In this document: one piece after another, positions 10,742-22,526 of the stretch
How positions within the stretch are numbered: position 1 is the first letter of the stretch
Layout: the number at the start of each line of letters is the position of its first letter
Source of the DNA: Procambarus clarkii
Lineage: Eukaryota; Arthropoda; Malacostraca; Decapoda; Cambaridae
Length of the DNA stretch: 64,000 bases
Direction: 5' to 3'
Assembly (NCBI RefSeq): GCF_040958095.1
Contig: NC_091188.1
Span: 4,874,789-4,938,788 of the forward strand
Translations under genes and position numbers: made by a program
The notes under the pieces: model-generated
Told to the model about the DNA's origin: nothing
What the model saw: only the letters and a program-made list of their open reading frames with translations
The model's database searches: none

Positions 10742-11515
10742 TGATTGGTGTTGTGGTGATGTTGTGTTGTGGTGATGTTGTGTTGTGGTGATGTTGTGTG
10801 GTGGTGATGTTGTGTGGTGGTGATGTTGTGTGGTGGTGATGTTGTGTGGTGGTGTTGTTGTGTGGTGGTGGTGTTGTGTGGTGGTGATGTTGTGTTGTGG
10901 TGATGTTGTGTGGTGGTGATGTTGTGTTGTGGTGATGTTGTGTGGTGGTGGTGTTGTGTGGTGGTGATGTTGTGTTGTGGTGATGTTGTGTGGTGGTGTT
11001 GTTGTGTGGTGGTGTTGTTGTGTGGTGGTGGTGTTGTGTGGTGGTGATGTTGTGTGGTGGTGATGTTGTGTTGTGGTGATGTTGTGTGGTGGTGATGTTG
11101 TGTGGTGGTGTTGTTGTGTTGTGGTGATGTTGTGTGGTGGTGATGTTGTGTGGTGGTGTTGTGGTGATGTTGTGTTGTGGTGATGTTGTGTGGTGGTGAT
11201 GTTGTGTGGTGGTGGTGTTGTGTGGTGGTGATGTTGTGTGGTGGTGATGTTGTGTGGTGGTGTTGTTGTGTGGTGGTGATGTTGTGTTGTGGTGATGTTG
11301 TGTGGTGGTGATGTTGTGTGGTGGTGATGTTGTGTGGTGGTGATGTTGTGTGGTGGTGATGTTGTGTGGTGGTGTTGTTGTGTGGTGGTGGTGTTGTGTG
11401 GTGGTGATGTTGTGTGGTGGTGATGTTGTGTGGTGGTGATGTTGTGTGGTGGTGATGTTGTGTGGTGGTGATGTTGTGTGGTGGTGATGTTGTGTTGTGG
11501 TGATGTTGTGTGGTG
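10742..11515. repeat. 16-bp minisatellite, about 48 units
   Basis: The unit GTTGTGTGGTGGTGAT and its one-base variants (GTTGTGTTGTGGTGAT and others) are repeated without a break. Sixteen is not divisible by three, so the minus frame cycles every 48 bp through a 16-residue period rich in His, Thr and Asn. This yields a spurious 476-codon open frame (10627-12057). Confidence 0.95.
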
Positions 11516-11605
11516 GTGATGGTGTTGACCTGGAACGTGTTGCTGTGTGATGTTTTATTTTCGATGTTTACGAGGTTTGGGTGTGGAATTGTGATGTTGG
11601 AGTTC

Positions 11606-11607
<2 letters not shown>

Positions 11608-11673
<66 letters not shown>
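11608..11673. repeat. (TG)n microsatellite
   Basis: Uninterrupted TG repeat of about 65 bp downstream of the 16-bp array. A shorter TG run lies at about 11932-11954. Confidence 0.97.
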
Positions 11674-11676
<3 letters not shown>

Positions 11677-12114
11677 GGCCCCTAGTGTGGTGTTGATATT
11701 GTGGGTGCTTTGGTGCAAGATGGTGATGGGTTGTGGTGTAGTATTAGGCTGATGGGAAGGGGAAGGGGTAGGGGAAAGGGAAAGGGGTAGGGAAGGGAGG
11801 GGGGTTATAATGGTGCTGGTACCGGTGTTCAGTTGGTAATGGGGCTGTTCAATCATTGTAGATGTGTATAATAGTTTGTCTAACGTTATATTTTCATATA
11901 TAAGGGGTTTGATGTTGCATTGTGATGCAGTTGTGTGTGTGTGTGTGTGTGTGTATGTTGATGGTTCATTGTGATGTAACATTGTGTTAGTGTACTGGAT
12001 GTTGAGTGAGATAATGGTGATCAGAGGCGATGGATGATGGTGCATTTTAGTTATCATGTGGTATTGATGTTTCGTGTGAGTCTGTGATTACTATATTTGC
12101 ATGATTCGTCGTGA
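11674..12114. other. GT/GGGA-rich low-complexity DNA
   Basis: Contains GGGAAAGGGGTAGGG-type runs at about 11755-11805 and a short TG repeat. No gene recognised. Confidence 0.5.
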
Positions 12115-12285
12115 GGGGGGGTTGCTTTGGCACCGTGTCCAGTGGCACTCGTTTCATTTATGCTAACTCCTCCCCCACCCATGATGGGTACGTACCCGAC
12201 AGCAACTACAGTTCAAAACTGTGGGTGAGGTTAATCCCGAGCATCTGGCCTCGAACTTCACACACAGACTGGTCTGGTGTTGAGA
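12115..12285 (+). repeat. Diverged dispersed repeat, copy 1
   Basis: Shares an ordered series of short blocks with 32424-32572 and more weakly with 56262-56455: CAGTGGCAC, then TACCC(G/A)ACAG(C/T)AA, then GAGCATCT(G/A)GCCTC. This looks like an old interspersed repeat of unknown class. Confidence 0.55.
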
Positions 12286-13282
12286 TGACGACCCCTCACA
12301 TACTCTGGAGGGTTAATTATTTAGGTCACTACAATAGTTGCTATAATAGTCGTATCCTTTAGTCTTGAACATAGTCTAGGACTAAAGTTAAACTCTGTGG
12401 ATATACAGCAAGATGCTGGGTATACCTCTCGCTGTGTATACCGCTGAGTGTTTTGTGGAGGTCGGGAAAGAGGTGGTTCAGACACGACTGGAGAAAGTGC
12501 TCACTTTACGGAGGCTTGGTCGTTCGGCACAGTCACAGTGCCAAACATTTACTCCCTCACCTAAACACCCGCCAGCACCTGCCTGCGTCTGGGTGTGCGA
12601 GACGGCCTTAGTACCATTTCACAAGTCGTGTTGTTACTAAATAAGTTTGAAGACAATCGTTATATGCTGTAAACTTGCGTCAAATGTTTCGCAGTGTTAT
12701 TGCGTGAAATGACATGGTTAATTGACGCTATCAATTAAATATTAATTTAGGTTATCAATGAATCAAGCATACGCGGATTTTACATGGAAACTTTATTACA
12801 ACACAAAGTTTACATGGAAACTTTATTACATCTCTTCCCCCCTTTATTACACTCTTCCTCATCCACCCTCCTCTTTTCCACCCTCTCCGCTGTTCTTTCC
12901 CCTCTCTTATCCCTTTCTCCCTCTCCTGTTTATAATGCCAAATCTATTTCCAAGTGAATCATTTATATCCCATGACAATTACCCAGCGAATCTTTTTACA
13001 TCCCATGACAATAACCAAGTGAATCTTCTACACGCTCCATTACAACAATGAAGATAATTGGACAATTATACTTTATGATGCCCGGGTGCCCGACTCCTGC
13101 CCTGGGTGCCAGTCGGGTCGACAGGCTCTGCCAGTCGGGTCGGGAAGCTGTGTCAACTAATTGCCGATCATCAAGAAACTTCGGCTTTGACAAAAATTTA
13201 AATGAAAAGTCCGACTCGTGAATACAAGTTTTTATTGTGACTTCCAGTTGATATTAGTTCGTAGAGTTAGGAGTTGTACAAC
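12286..13282. other. Low-copy DNA
   Basis: Two imperfect direct repeats of GCCAGTCGGGTCG lie at about 13110-13143 and a pyrimidine-rich patch at about 12836-12935. Short frames show no domain. Confidence 0.45.

Positions 13283-13731
<449 letters not shown>

Positions 13732-13804
<73 letters not shown>
13732..13804. repeat. (TA)n microsatellite
   Basis: Perfect TA repeat linking the 130-bp element to the TTAGG-bearing TIR element. Confidence 0.97.
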
Positions 13805-13807
<3 letters not shown>

Positions 13808-14180
13808 GTACCTAGTAGCCAGAACGCACTTTTCAGCCTACTATGCAAGGCCCGATTTGCCTAATAAGCCAAGTTTTCCTGAATTAATATATTTTCTCTA
13901 ATTTTTTTCTTATGAAATGATAAAGCTACCCATTTCATTATGTTTGAGGTCATTTTTTTTTATTGGAGGTAAAATTAACGTAGACATATGACCGAACCTA
14001 ACCAACCCTACCTAACCTAACCTAACCTATCTTTATAGGTTAGGTTAGGTTAGGTAGCCGAAAAAGTTAGGTTAGGTTAGGTTAGGTAGTCGAAAAACAA
14101 TTAATTCGTGAAAACTTGGCTTATTAGGCAAATCGGGCCTTGCATAGTAGGCTGAGAAGTGCGTTCTGGCTACTAGGTAC

Positions 14181-14183
<3 letters not shown>
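13805..14183 (-). mobile_element. TTAGG-bearing TIR element, copy A
   Basis: Ends in inverted repeats of about 55 bp (GTCGTACCTAGTAGCCAGAA on the left, TTCTGGCTACTAGGTACGAC on the right). The arms carry GGCCCGATTTGCCTAATAAG in both orientations. The interior has two CCTAA/TTAGG blocks in opposite orientations (about 14005-14100). The same element in the opposite orientation is at 51169 and 54517. No open frame; a non-autonomous element sitting exactly between (TA)n tracts, which fits a TA target preference as in Tc1/mariner-like elements (inference). Confidence 0.92.

Positions 14184-14253
<70 letters not shown>
14184..14253. repeat. (TA)n microsatellite
   Basis: Perfect TA repeat between copy A of the TIR element and a solo TIR. 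Confidence 0.97.
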
Positions 14254-14256
<3 letters not shown>

Positions 14257-14283
14257 GTACCTAGTAGCCAGAACGCACTTCAC
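14254..14283 (+). mobile_element. Solo terminal repeat of the TTAGG-bearing TIR element
   Basis: Begins GTCGTACCTAGTAGCCAGAA, identical to the element terminus, then breaks into unrelated DNA after about 30 bp. It is either a truncated second copy or a template-switch product anchored in the TA tract. Confidence 0.85.
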
Positions 14284-15165
14284 CTCCTTAAGAAGGCTCG
14301 GCCTCCTATTTCGAATCCCAGCGCCTCCTTCGCTGGGATTCGAAGGAAAGAAGAGAGAGGGAGAGAAGGAAGGAGTGAAATGTTTTTTAGTCGTATGGAA
14401 CATGATCTAATTCGCAAACGATGCTGGGAAAAAATTTGGTAAGCGTTCAACTTGCCATATTTCGTGCAGTTATGCATTGATTTCATGACAATAAATCACA
14501 TAGAGATTGGAAAGTCATATTCATCGGCCGCAGGAGACCATCAACACGACCGATCTCCCAGAGCAAGACTTATCCCCAAAAGTCAACACGATCCCAGAAT
14601 CCATAAATGGTGGCCATGATTGATGGGTTTAAACTCGACCTTCCCTCCCTTCCCCACCCCTCTTCCGCGTGTCCCCTCCCCTTCTCCCCCTCTCCCCTTC
14701 TCCCCCCCTTTCCTCTCTCCATGACTTCTTTGCTCTATCCTCCTTTTTTCCCGTTCCTTTTCATCCCTGCACCCTTTCTTCCCTGCCCCAGTTGGTCCAA
14801 GGCCTTCTCCTCCTCCTCCTTATCCACCCCTCTCCCCAGCAGCCTCTCCCCCTCTCCCCCAGTAATCTCCCTTGGGCCAGAACTTTATCCTCCCCCGCCA
14901 CTCATTAACTTAGCTGGGCTCCTTACTGGTCTATAATGCTCTCTACCTCTATAAGGGCGCAGCTGTGGCCTCGGGCAAGCATGGGGGGTTCCCTGCTTCA
15001 CTTAAGTGACTCCATCAGTGGGGGGGGGATTTTTTTCTCCATCATTCTTCTGAGAGGGGGGGGGAGTGAGGGGGAGCAGCACTGTTCGTCTGTGGGGTGA
15101 ATGGGGGGGGGGGGGATTAAGGGTGGTCCTGGATGACAAAAGTAGGCTTTTGTTGGGGAAGAAAG
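14284..15165. other. Low-copy DNA with hairpin and pyrimidine-rich patch
   Basis: A 14-bp perfect inverted repeat TTCGAATCCCAGCG (14310-14323 and 14331-14344, 7-nt loop) lies next to the solo TIR. A C/T-rich stretch follows at about 14640-14890 and poly-G runs at about 15020-15115. No gene recognised. Confidence 0.55.
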
Positions 15166-15189
15166 GGAGGGGGGGGGGGTAAGTGTAGA

Positions 15190-15285
15190 GTGGTGGTGAT
15201 GGTGGTTGGGGTGGTGGTGATGGTGGTTGGGGTGGTGGTGATGGTGGTTGGGGTGGTGGTGATGGTGGTTCGGGTGGTAGTAACG
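15190..15285. repeat. 21-bp minisatellite, about 4 units
   Basis: Tandem copies of a 21-bp unit with core GGTGGTGATGGTGGTTGGG. The frames over it (Val/Met/Gly or Thr/Ile) are artefacts. Confidence 0.9.
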
Positions 15286-15343
15286 AGCTGGTTGCTGCTG
15301 TTCGTGATTGTTCTTACTGAAAATGACACTTATCAGAGCTGAT

Positions 15344-15600
15344 TGGGCAGGGTTTTAATTCCTAGGTTCTGTTATATCTGCATTTAAAACTGTTAATGGA
15401 GATATTCCCCTTAATATATATTTTTTCTTTCAGTTTTGTTTCACTGTCGGTGTTTGGATTCCATGCATGTCCTCTCGTTACGTTACTGTTGATACTAAGC
15501 ATATAATGTCTATTTAATCGTTAACCCTCCTGATTATTTTGTATGTCTCGATCATGTCCCCATAAATGATACTTTCTTACCGTATCATTAGGGTTAGTTA
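15344..15600 (-). pseudogene. Decayed LINE reverse-transcriptase C-terminal fragment
   Basis: On the minus strand the stretch around 15535-15565 reads GDMIETYKIIRRV. This matches the (R)GDMI.TYKI(L/I) motif just after the RT connection region of CR1/jockey-type LINEs. The same motif occurs in the better-preserved copies at 34246 and 28706. Frame is lost on both sides. The rest of the interval is assigned by continuity only. Confidence 0.45.
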
Positions 15601-15624
15601 TCTCTGTTTTCGTTCCCTGCTGGT

Positions 15625-16145
15625 AGAGGTGGTAGGAGTAGTGTTTCTGGTGGTAATACTGGTGGTAGTAGTAGTAAAGGATGTAGTAGTGTACCTGGTG
15701 GTGGTTGTGGTAGTAGTGTACCTGGTGGTGGTTGTGGTAGTAGTGTATCTGGTGGTAGTGGTAGTGGTAGTGGTAGTAGTGTCCCTGGTGGTGGTAGTGG
15801 TAGTTTCGATTCCTATAGTTGGCTTTCCCATATGGTGTAGAGGCCTCCTTGTCTCCACTTTTCCTTTAACGTGTTTATTCCCATATACTTGTTGTCCCTG
15901 GTGGTGGTGGTGGTGGTGGTAGTGATAGTGGTGGTGGTGGTTGGCGTGTTTCCTGTGATAGTTGTTGTGCCCCCAGGTGTGGTAGTTATATGATGTCCCT
16001 GGTGTTTGTAGGGGTAGGTATGGTGTCCCTGGTGGGAGTGGTGGTGGTGGTAGTAGTAGTAGTGTCTATGACTGGGGGTAGTTGTGGTGGTAGTTGTGGT
16101 TGTGGTGTGGTTCTTGATGGTAGTAGAGGTAATTGTGGTGTCCCT
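15625..16145. repeat. GGTGGTAGT-rich low-complexity region
   Basis: Irregular triplet-type repeats of GGT and AGT with CCTGGTGGTGGTTGTGGTAG-like blocks recurring several times (about 15690-15790). The open Val-rich frames are consequences of triplet periodicity. Confidence 0.85.
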
Positions 16146-16434
16146 GTAGGCAGTAAAGGGTTAATTTTACCATTACACTCCCTTCTCTTTCCTCCTCTTG
16201 TTCTTCTCCTTCTCGTTTTCTGCCTTTTCCTCTTCCGTCATTACTTTGGTCTTTCCAAGATTTTACATGAGCAAAGATTATTTATGACTTCGGTAAAAGT
16301 TTTTACTCACTAAACTTTAACCCCAAAAATGTTCTTAGGTCAGGTTTTTATTGTTCATTTTTTTTCTTTGATTTTTTTTCTTATTTTCCATTTCTTTCTT
16401 TCTGTTTATCTTGCTGTGTTTTATTCTCCCTCCC

Positions 16435-16436
<2 letters not shown>
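16146..16436. other. T-rich spacer
   Basis: Pyrimidine-rich on the + strand, leading into the CT tract. Nothing recognised. Confidence 0.45.
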
Positions 16437-17041
<605 letters not shown>

Positions 17042-17146
17042 TCATTCTATCTTTTTTTTCAGTCTTCCTCTTTTTCTCTTTTCTCTCTTTTTTGGCTTTC
17101 TCCTTGTCTCGCTTTTTTTTTATTTCTCTTTATTTTTACATACCCA

Positions 17147-17392
17147 TCTTGAGGTTATCTTGAGATGATTTCGGGGCTTTGATGTCCCCGCGGCCCGGTC
17201 CTCGGCCAGGCCTCCACCCCCAGGAAGCAGCCCGTGACAGCTGACTAACACCCAGGTACCTATTTTACTGCTAGGTAACAGGGGCATAGGGTGAAAGAAA
17301 CTCTGCCCAATGTTTTTCGCCGGCGCCCGGGATCGAACCCGGGACCACAGGATCACAAGTCCAGCGTGCTGTCCTCTCGGCCGACCGGCTCC
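17147..17392 (-). mobile_element. tRNA-derived SINE (main family)
   Basis: Full-length minus-strand copy. The CTTGAGGTTATCTTGAGATG tail is at its left end and the complement of the GGAGCCGGTCGGCCGAG head is at 17375-17392. It is close in sequence to the other copies. Confidence 0.93.
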
Positions 17393-17934
17393 AAGGATGC
17401 GAATGACACGTATCTTTTACAGAGTTTTGCAGTCGCTGCTGAACGTTTCTCGAACAATGATGAAATGAACGTTCTTCCCAGAACATTATACTTCATCATT
17501 GAGCATTGTGCTATCCTGCTCATCCTTACGCTGGTACCATGTCGTTCTACCTTGATATCACATCCCATCATTTCAAAGATAACTACATATAATAACTGAG
17601 ATTTATATGTACATAATGTGGACTGCTGCACATTGATAACAGTACACATTTTATACTCATAAATAATGCTTATATTCAATATTTTTTTTCTTATTCTTTC
17701 GATAAATCATTCCTCTGTTTTGTGTCATTTCGACATTAGGTGATTCGTCTAATATTTTACTTCCGGGTCACAAGCAGGGTCGGACCTAACTGTTTTTGGG
17801 CCGTTGGGTCAAAATAGCTAAATGGGCTCCCCACCCTATCATAATTTGAAATAATCAATTATCAGGGTTACATTAGGCATAGTTTTCAGAGGAAATGTAC
17901 ACCAAAAATAGTGCTGAGGTTCTTAGGGACCTCT
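17393..17934. other. Low-copy AT-rich DNA, nothing recognised
   Basis: Two opposed short frames (plus 17291-17599, minus 17353-17679) partly overlap the SINE and show no domain. Confidence 0.45.
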
Positions 17935-17937
17935 TGG

Positions 17938-18042
17938 TGCTTGGGGGCCCCCTTGTTCTGGTGGGCCCCTTTTGGTGCTGGTGGGCCCCTGGTGCTGGTG
18001 GGGCCCCTGGTGCTGGTGGGCCCTAGGTGCTGGTGGGCCCTA
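17938..18042. repeat. 17-bp minisatellite, about 5-6 units
   Basis: Tandem units with core GGTGCTGGTGGGCCCCT and point variants. Confidence 0.85.
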
Positions 18043-18386
18043 AGCCATGACCAACGTGGCCTATTAGGTAACCCGTCCCTGGTCACAAGTGAACATTCAC
18101 TCGCCCTTCCAATCTCTGACTATAGCAACTCATCACCGCTTCCTCTTCATCCTCCTCATCACTACACTATCCTTTCGCAGCAGCATCCTCCCCCCCCCCC
18201 CTCACAACACTAGCCCCCCCCCCCTCACCACGCTAACCCTCCCCATCACCCCTCCTTGTCCCTTCAGCATTCCATCTCCATCGTTACACACACTGAACGA
18301 TGACCACAAAGGTCAACATTTTTTTCTGTGGTTTTGTTGGCGTTCTCAGTGACATTAGAGACCTGTGCGCCAGTGAGAGGGAAGGG

Positions 18387-18388
<2 letters not shown>
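18043..18388. other. Low-copy DNA with poly-C runs
   Basis: C-runs at about 18190-18229. No feature supported. Confidence 0.45.

Positions 18389-18458
<70 letters not shown>
18389..18458. repeat. (GT)n microsatellite
   Basis: Uninterrupted GT repeat of about 70 bp followed by a G-rich patch. Confidence 0.97.
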
Positions 18459-18460
<2 letters not shown>

Positions 18461-19558
18461 GGGGGGGTGCGAGGGAGGAGGGGGGGGTGAGGGGTGGAAC
18501 ACATATGTACAATCACCAAGTTGTCCTTAAAGGCTCGAACATTTGAGGGCTTCCTAGTTCATATCGCGTCTATTCCACACCCCACGTCCTCCAAGCCCCA
18601 GCTGTGAGTCAAACACTTGGGTAATTTTTTGATGTTGATATTTCACTCGTGCAACAGACAACACAACTGCCTGATGCACTGTACATCACTGCAAGATCAC
18701 TTTCTCAATCAAGCATTTTCAAGATGCCTTGGGAGGCTCTATCTGGGACTACTTGCAAGATTCATAGAGTGCTTGGAGCTGCTGTTGCTGGCTTACCTCT
18801 TCTTCATCAGCGTTATAGAACAGTCTCAGGAGGCCTCTGCGGCTCCTCCTTTAAGGTCCCTTTTATATCCTGTTGAAAGTCCTGACACACACTTCCTACT
18901 CTCTCAATATTACTCCATTCCACTGATCTTCCAATGATGTGACGACGAATTGTTTTCATTTTTCTATTCTTGTGTTGGACTGTACTCGTGTAGACAGTAC
19001 TCATGTTGACTGTACTCATGTAGACTGTACACAGATACTGAGACTGTCCCTCAAGAATCTTGTTCTCAGCCTCTCAGCTTGTTCATGCATACCACTTTCT
19101 TGTTCCGCTACTCATTTTTTTTTTTTGCTTTATTTTCCATGTTGTGTGCCCATACTCTCTTGAGTTCCTATCACCTAAAGGTGATAAAAGAAAAATTCCC
19201 TTGTCACGAACCTTCATGTCGTGACACGTGGATCTATGACACAGTCTGTGACAGAATCTATGACAGAGTGTCATAGATGACACTCTGAGTGTCGGATCTT
19301 TCACGACTACTCCCGCACACAGCCACACACACATGTGTCTCTCGGCACCTCGTGATACATAGATCAATTGATGTACAGGGAAATAGATATCTTACGTGTC
19401 ATAGTATCGGTGGTTGGAATTCACTACTGGAGGGTCGCAGGGTGGGCTGGCAGCTCTTTGGAGAGGTTTGAGACTCTTGCTGAGAGAGTTTTGACAAGTT
19501 TTATTGATGCTCTTTTTTTTTCCTCTTTTGGCCACTGATGCTCGTTCTTTTCTCTGCT
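18459..19558. other. Low-copy DNA with small repeats
   Basis: Short tandem CTGTACTCATGTAGA-like units at about 18976-19030. An 11-bp inverted repeat ATCTATGACAC...GTGTCATAGAT lies at about 19229-19277. The frame at 18617-18937 has no recognisable domain. Confidence 0.45.
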
Positions 19559-19665
19559 CTCTCTGAATCTCCCTCTCTCTTTCTCTCTCTCTCTGTATCT
19601 TCTTGACTCTCTCTGTCTGTCTGTCTCTTTCTCTCTCTGTATCTTCCTGTCTCTCTGTCTCTCTG

Positions 19666-19729
<64 letters not shown>
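19559..19729. repeat. Imperfect (CT)n / CTCTGT tract
   Basis: Pyrimidine tract with CTGTCTGT and TATCTTC steps at the left and pure CT at the right. Confidence 0.93.
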
Positions 19730-19730
<1 letters not shown>

Positions 19731-20080
19731 TTCATCATTTTTGTTAAATGTTTAATTTCAAATCACAACACCGTCACCATTTTGATGATGATGATGCTCA
19801 CCACCATCATCTCCATCACTATCACTTCCCCCACATAACCCCTCCTTCCCATTACTGATTCCTATCCCATCACTAAATCTCTCTCTCTCTCCCCTTCCAG
19901 GTCAGTGAGCAGCACTGGTAGACTACTGTGTCATCGATCACAGTAGGTCGTTATCTTTTTTGTTTAACAACTGGTTACTACAAAGATATATTTTGCCCCA
20001 TAACAATACTTGATGGGAAGAAAAAACTACTTCGAGAGTACCAGTGATTGTGTGAGGGGGGAGAGTGAGGGCTGAGGGGG
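19730..20080. other. Low-copy DNA, nothing recognised
   Basis: A few GAT triplets and a short CT run. No element or gene is supported. Confidence 0.45.
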
Positions 20081-20322
20081 TTATCTTGAGGTTATCTTGA
20101 GATGATTTCGGGGCTTTTTTAGTGTCCCCGCGGCCCGGTCCTCGACCAAGCCTCCACCCGCAGGAAGCAGCTGACTAACACCCAGGTACCTATTTTACTA
20201 CTAGGTAACAGGGGCATAGGGTGAAAAAAACTCTGCCCATTATTTCTCGCCGGCGCCCGGGATCGACCCCGGGATCACAGGATCACAAGCCCAGCGTGCT
20301 CTCCGCTCTGCCGACCAGCTCC
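20081..20322 (-). mobile_element. tRNA-derived SINE (main family), small internal deletion
   Basis: Minus-strand copy. Relative to the other copies it lacks the short CCCGTGACA-equivalent segment between GAAGCAG and CTGACTAAC. Head and B box are present with a few substitutions. Confidence 0.92.
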
Positions 20323-20384
20323 CTATTAGGTCATTATGGTATAATAATAAGTTCAGGACGATACGTCCAGAGCCATTGTCCACG
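20323..20384. other. Short spacer
   Basis: Unique-looking sequence between the SINE and a (TA)n tract, including AGGACGATACGTCCAGAGCC. Nothing recognised. Confidence 0.4.
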
Positions 20385-20388
20385 GTAT

Positions 20389-20473
<85 letters not shown>

Positions 20474-20476
20474 TAA
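20385..20476. repeat. (TA)n microsatellite
   Basis: TA repeat with two TAATA phase shifts. Confidence 0.96.
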
Positions 20477-20929
20477 TGCAGAAGAAGATTGACGGCAAGG
20501 TCTGAAGGTCTTATTCCGTAGGCACCTGGTGCAAGATCACTCGAGAAATGTTTCTAAGACTTGTCGAGACAGGAGAGTGAAAGTGAGGAAGGTGTTGGGA
20601 AGGTGTGGAGGGAGGGAGCACCTCAGAGCCGGGTAGACATTTGACCTACAATGTCTACACCTCCGGGTAGACATTCTCCTCAATAAGTAGAATGAATGTG
20701 AATTTAATGTCACAATAATTTCCATTTAAGCGGAAAAACACATGAGAGTTTGGTAAATATTTGTATCTTATTGAAATACTTGGAGGTATTTGGAAATACA
20801 ATTTTTGTATAATTAGTTGTGCTTTTCCGGGACAGGAAGCGTGTGTATATACATATATATATATATGCACTTTCGGCTTATATCGAGGTCAACGTTAAGG
20901 GTGATCCTCCGCTGAGATGCAACTCTACA
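20477..20929. other. Low-copy DNA, nothing recognised
   Basis: Contains a short direct repeat of the CCGGGTAGACATT kind at about 20629-20670 and a short TA run at about 20853. No gene supported. Confidence 0.45.
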
Positions 20930-21094
20930 ACAGTTACCTATCCCCCATGTACATATTTACTCCTAGGTGAACAGAGGCATCAGATGGTAAAACAACAACA
21001 AAAAGTTCCCATCCATTTCTGACCTGCCAAGGTATCGAACAAGCACTCCTCAAATGGGAATTAAGAACGTAGCCATTATACTACCGAGACCCTA
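20930..21094 (-). mobile_element. tRNA-related SINE fragment, different head
   Basis: On the minus strand the 5' part resembles a tRNA, with GGTCTCGGTAGTATAATGGC as an A-box-like segment and TTGTTCGATACC as a weak B box about 40 bp later. The body then carries TTCACCTAGGAGTAAATATG, which aligns with ACCTAGCAGTAAATAGG of the main SINE. This suggests a sister family sharing the central domain. It is diverged and the 3' end is not clear. Confidence 0.6.
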
Positions 21095-21233
21095 CAAACA
21101 GATTTACTGAAATACCTTTTTTTCCTGAAGATCAGCCCACGAAGAGCAGCAAGCGAGGCTGTTTTTTTTTTTTTACAGTCTATATAGGCATGTTCACGTC
21201 AGGACAGGAGAATGAACATGACATAGAGGTCAC

Positions 21234-21605
21234 CAGACATGTCCTGTGGCCTCTGTGTCATGTTGGTGACATGTATCGTTGCCTCTTGTGTCATGTTGGT
21301 GACATGTATCGTGGCCTCTTGTGTCATGTTGGTGACATGTATCGTGGCCTCTTGTGTCATGTTGGAGACATGTATCGTGGCCTCTTGTGTCATGTTGGAG
21401 ACATGTATCGTGGCCTCTTGTGTCATGTTGGAGACATGTATCGTGGCCTCTTGTGTCATGCTGGAGACATGTATCGTGGCCTGTTGCGTCATGTTGGAGA
21501 CATGTATCGTGGCCTCTGTGTCATGTTGGAGACATGTATCGTGGCCTCTGTGTCATGTTGGAGACATGTATCGTGACATCTGTGTCATGTTGGAGACATG
21601 TATTC
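21234..21605. repeat. 33/32-bp minisatellite, about 11 units
   Basis: Units contain GTGTCATGTTGGAGACATGT and ATCGTGGCCTCTT. Left units read TTGGTG, middle and right units TTGGAG. The right-hand units lose one T and become 32 bp, which shifts frame. All overlapping open frames are artefacts. Confidence 0.95.
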
Positions 21606-21978
21606 ATACATGAGACAATGAGCATCGTATTAACGGATATTTGAAATGGAATTGTGAGTCGACAGCTCCAATCTGCCTCCCTGGTGACCCCGGCTCACAA
21701 TGGACACAATAAGGGCTATTAAAACGCCAGAACCCATTACCTATACTGACCTAACCCTCTCCCCCCCCCCCCCACGAATAGCAACCGTGAAACGCTTCTG
21801 TCCTTAGTACCCCATATTCTGTCCGTTGGAGATGCTCCCCCTTCCCCTAACCTCTCCCGGGGATAGTGTGTTTTTTGCTAATTTCAGAGATGCTGAGAGA
21901 CTTTCCCGTCATCTAGGTCAGTTAACCGGTTCTTCACTCGTCTGCGTTGAGTGAAGAAGTGACCGCAGTGTGACCGCA
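21606..21978. other. Low-copy DNA, nothing recognised
   Basis: Poly-C run at about 21761-21772. No feature supported. Confidence 0.45.
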
Positions 21979-22072
21979 CCACGGGCTCACCATAGCCCGT
22001 GCTACTTGGAACTTTTAGTTCCCTTCCCTAGTTTAGCTACTAGTTTAGTAGCTGAATCTTTAACAACAACCT
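21979..22072 (+). repeat. Double-hairpin dispersed repeat, copy a
   Basis: Starts with the hairpin ACGGGCTCACCATAGCCCGT followed by GCTACTTGGAACTTTTAGTTCC and ends in AACAACAAC. Other copies are at 45485, 47572, 47708 and 58305. The second hairpin is extended here by an extra CTAGTTTAGCTACTAG segment. Confidence 0.8.
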
Positions 22073-22113
22073 GCGTTCTTTTGGCTTGAGCCAAAACACA
22101 TCCACAAAACACC

Positions 22114-22301
22114 CACCAAACACACACCGAAACTACGACGTTGGTACAACGTTCGAACAAGTTTTAACACCTCCTAACCAGTTATAACAACTAATATAGC
22201 AAGTTGAAACAACGTTCTAATACGTCATAAACACGTTAAGCCAAGATGTAACAACTTTATTACAAGTTGCAACAAGCGGAAAATAGAGACAGTTTCGGTT
22301 T
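22114..22301 (+). repeat. Dispersed GTTGTAAC-rich repeat, copy 1
   Basis: Reverse-complement match to 34858-35047 over its whole length (shared blocks GTTCGAACAAGTTTTAACAC, CACGTTAAGCCAAGATGTAA and TAACAACTTTATTACAAGTTG-like). Rich in AACGTT and GTTACAAC sub-motifs. Class unknown. Confidence 0.85.
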
Positions 22302-22448
22302 GTGTTTCCAGGGTCTGTTCCTCCTTACTTATTTCCATTCTTGCTGGGCGGTTTTCCGTTTTCTTCACATGTCTCGTTTTTTTTTTGTGTCCACGTTACT
22401 TTTCATTTTTTTTTTCTTCGTTTACTTCTTACATTAGCTTCTCTCCAT
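22302..22448. other. T-rich spacer
   Basis: No feature supported. Confidence 0.4.
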
Positions 22449-22526
22449 GTTGACCAGACCACACACTAGAAGGTGAAGGGACGACGACGTTTCGGTCCGT
22501 CCTGGACAATTCTCAAGTCGATTGTC
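22449..22526 (+). mobile_element. Snapback element, single left arm
   Basis: Matches 7167-7243 (GTTGACCAGACCACACACTA through CAAGTCGATTGT) and stops at the palindrome centre. The second arm is absent. Confidence 0.9.

Noticed and set aside
10627..12057. 476-codon minus-strand open frame (His/Thr/Asn-rich)
   Set aside because: It is produced by the 16-bp minisatellite and a (TG)n tract; the periodic peptide has no domain and the frame follows the repeat.
18617..18937. 106-codon plus-strand frame as a membrane protein
   Set aside because: The Leu-rich segment is short, and an overlapping alternative frame of similar length exists on the same strand; no family resemblance.
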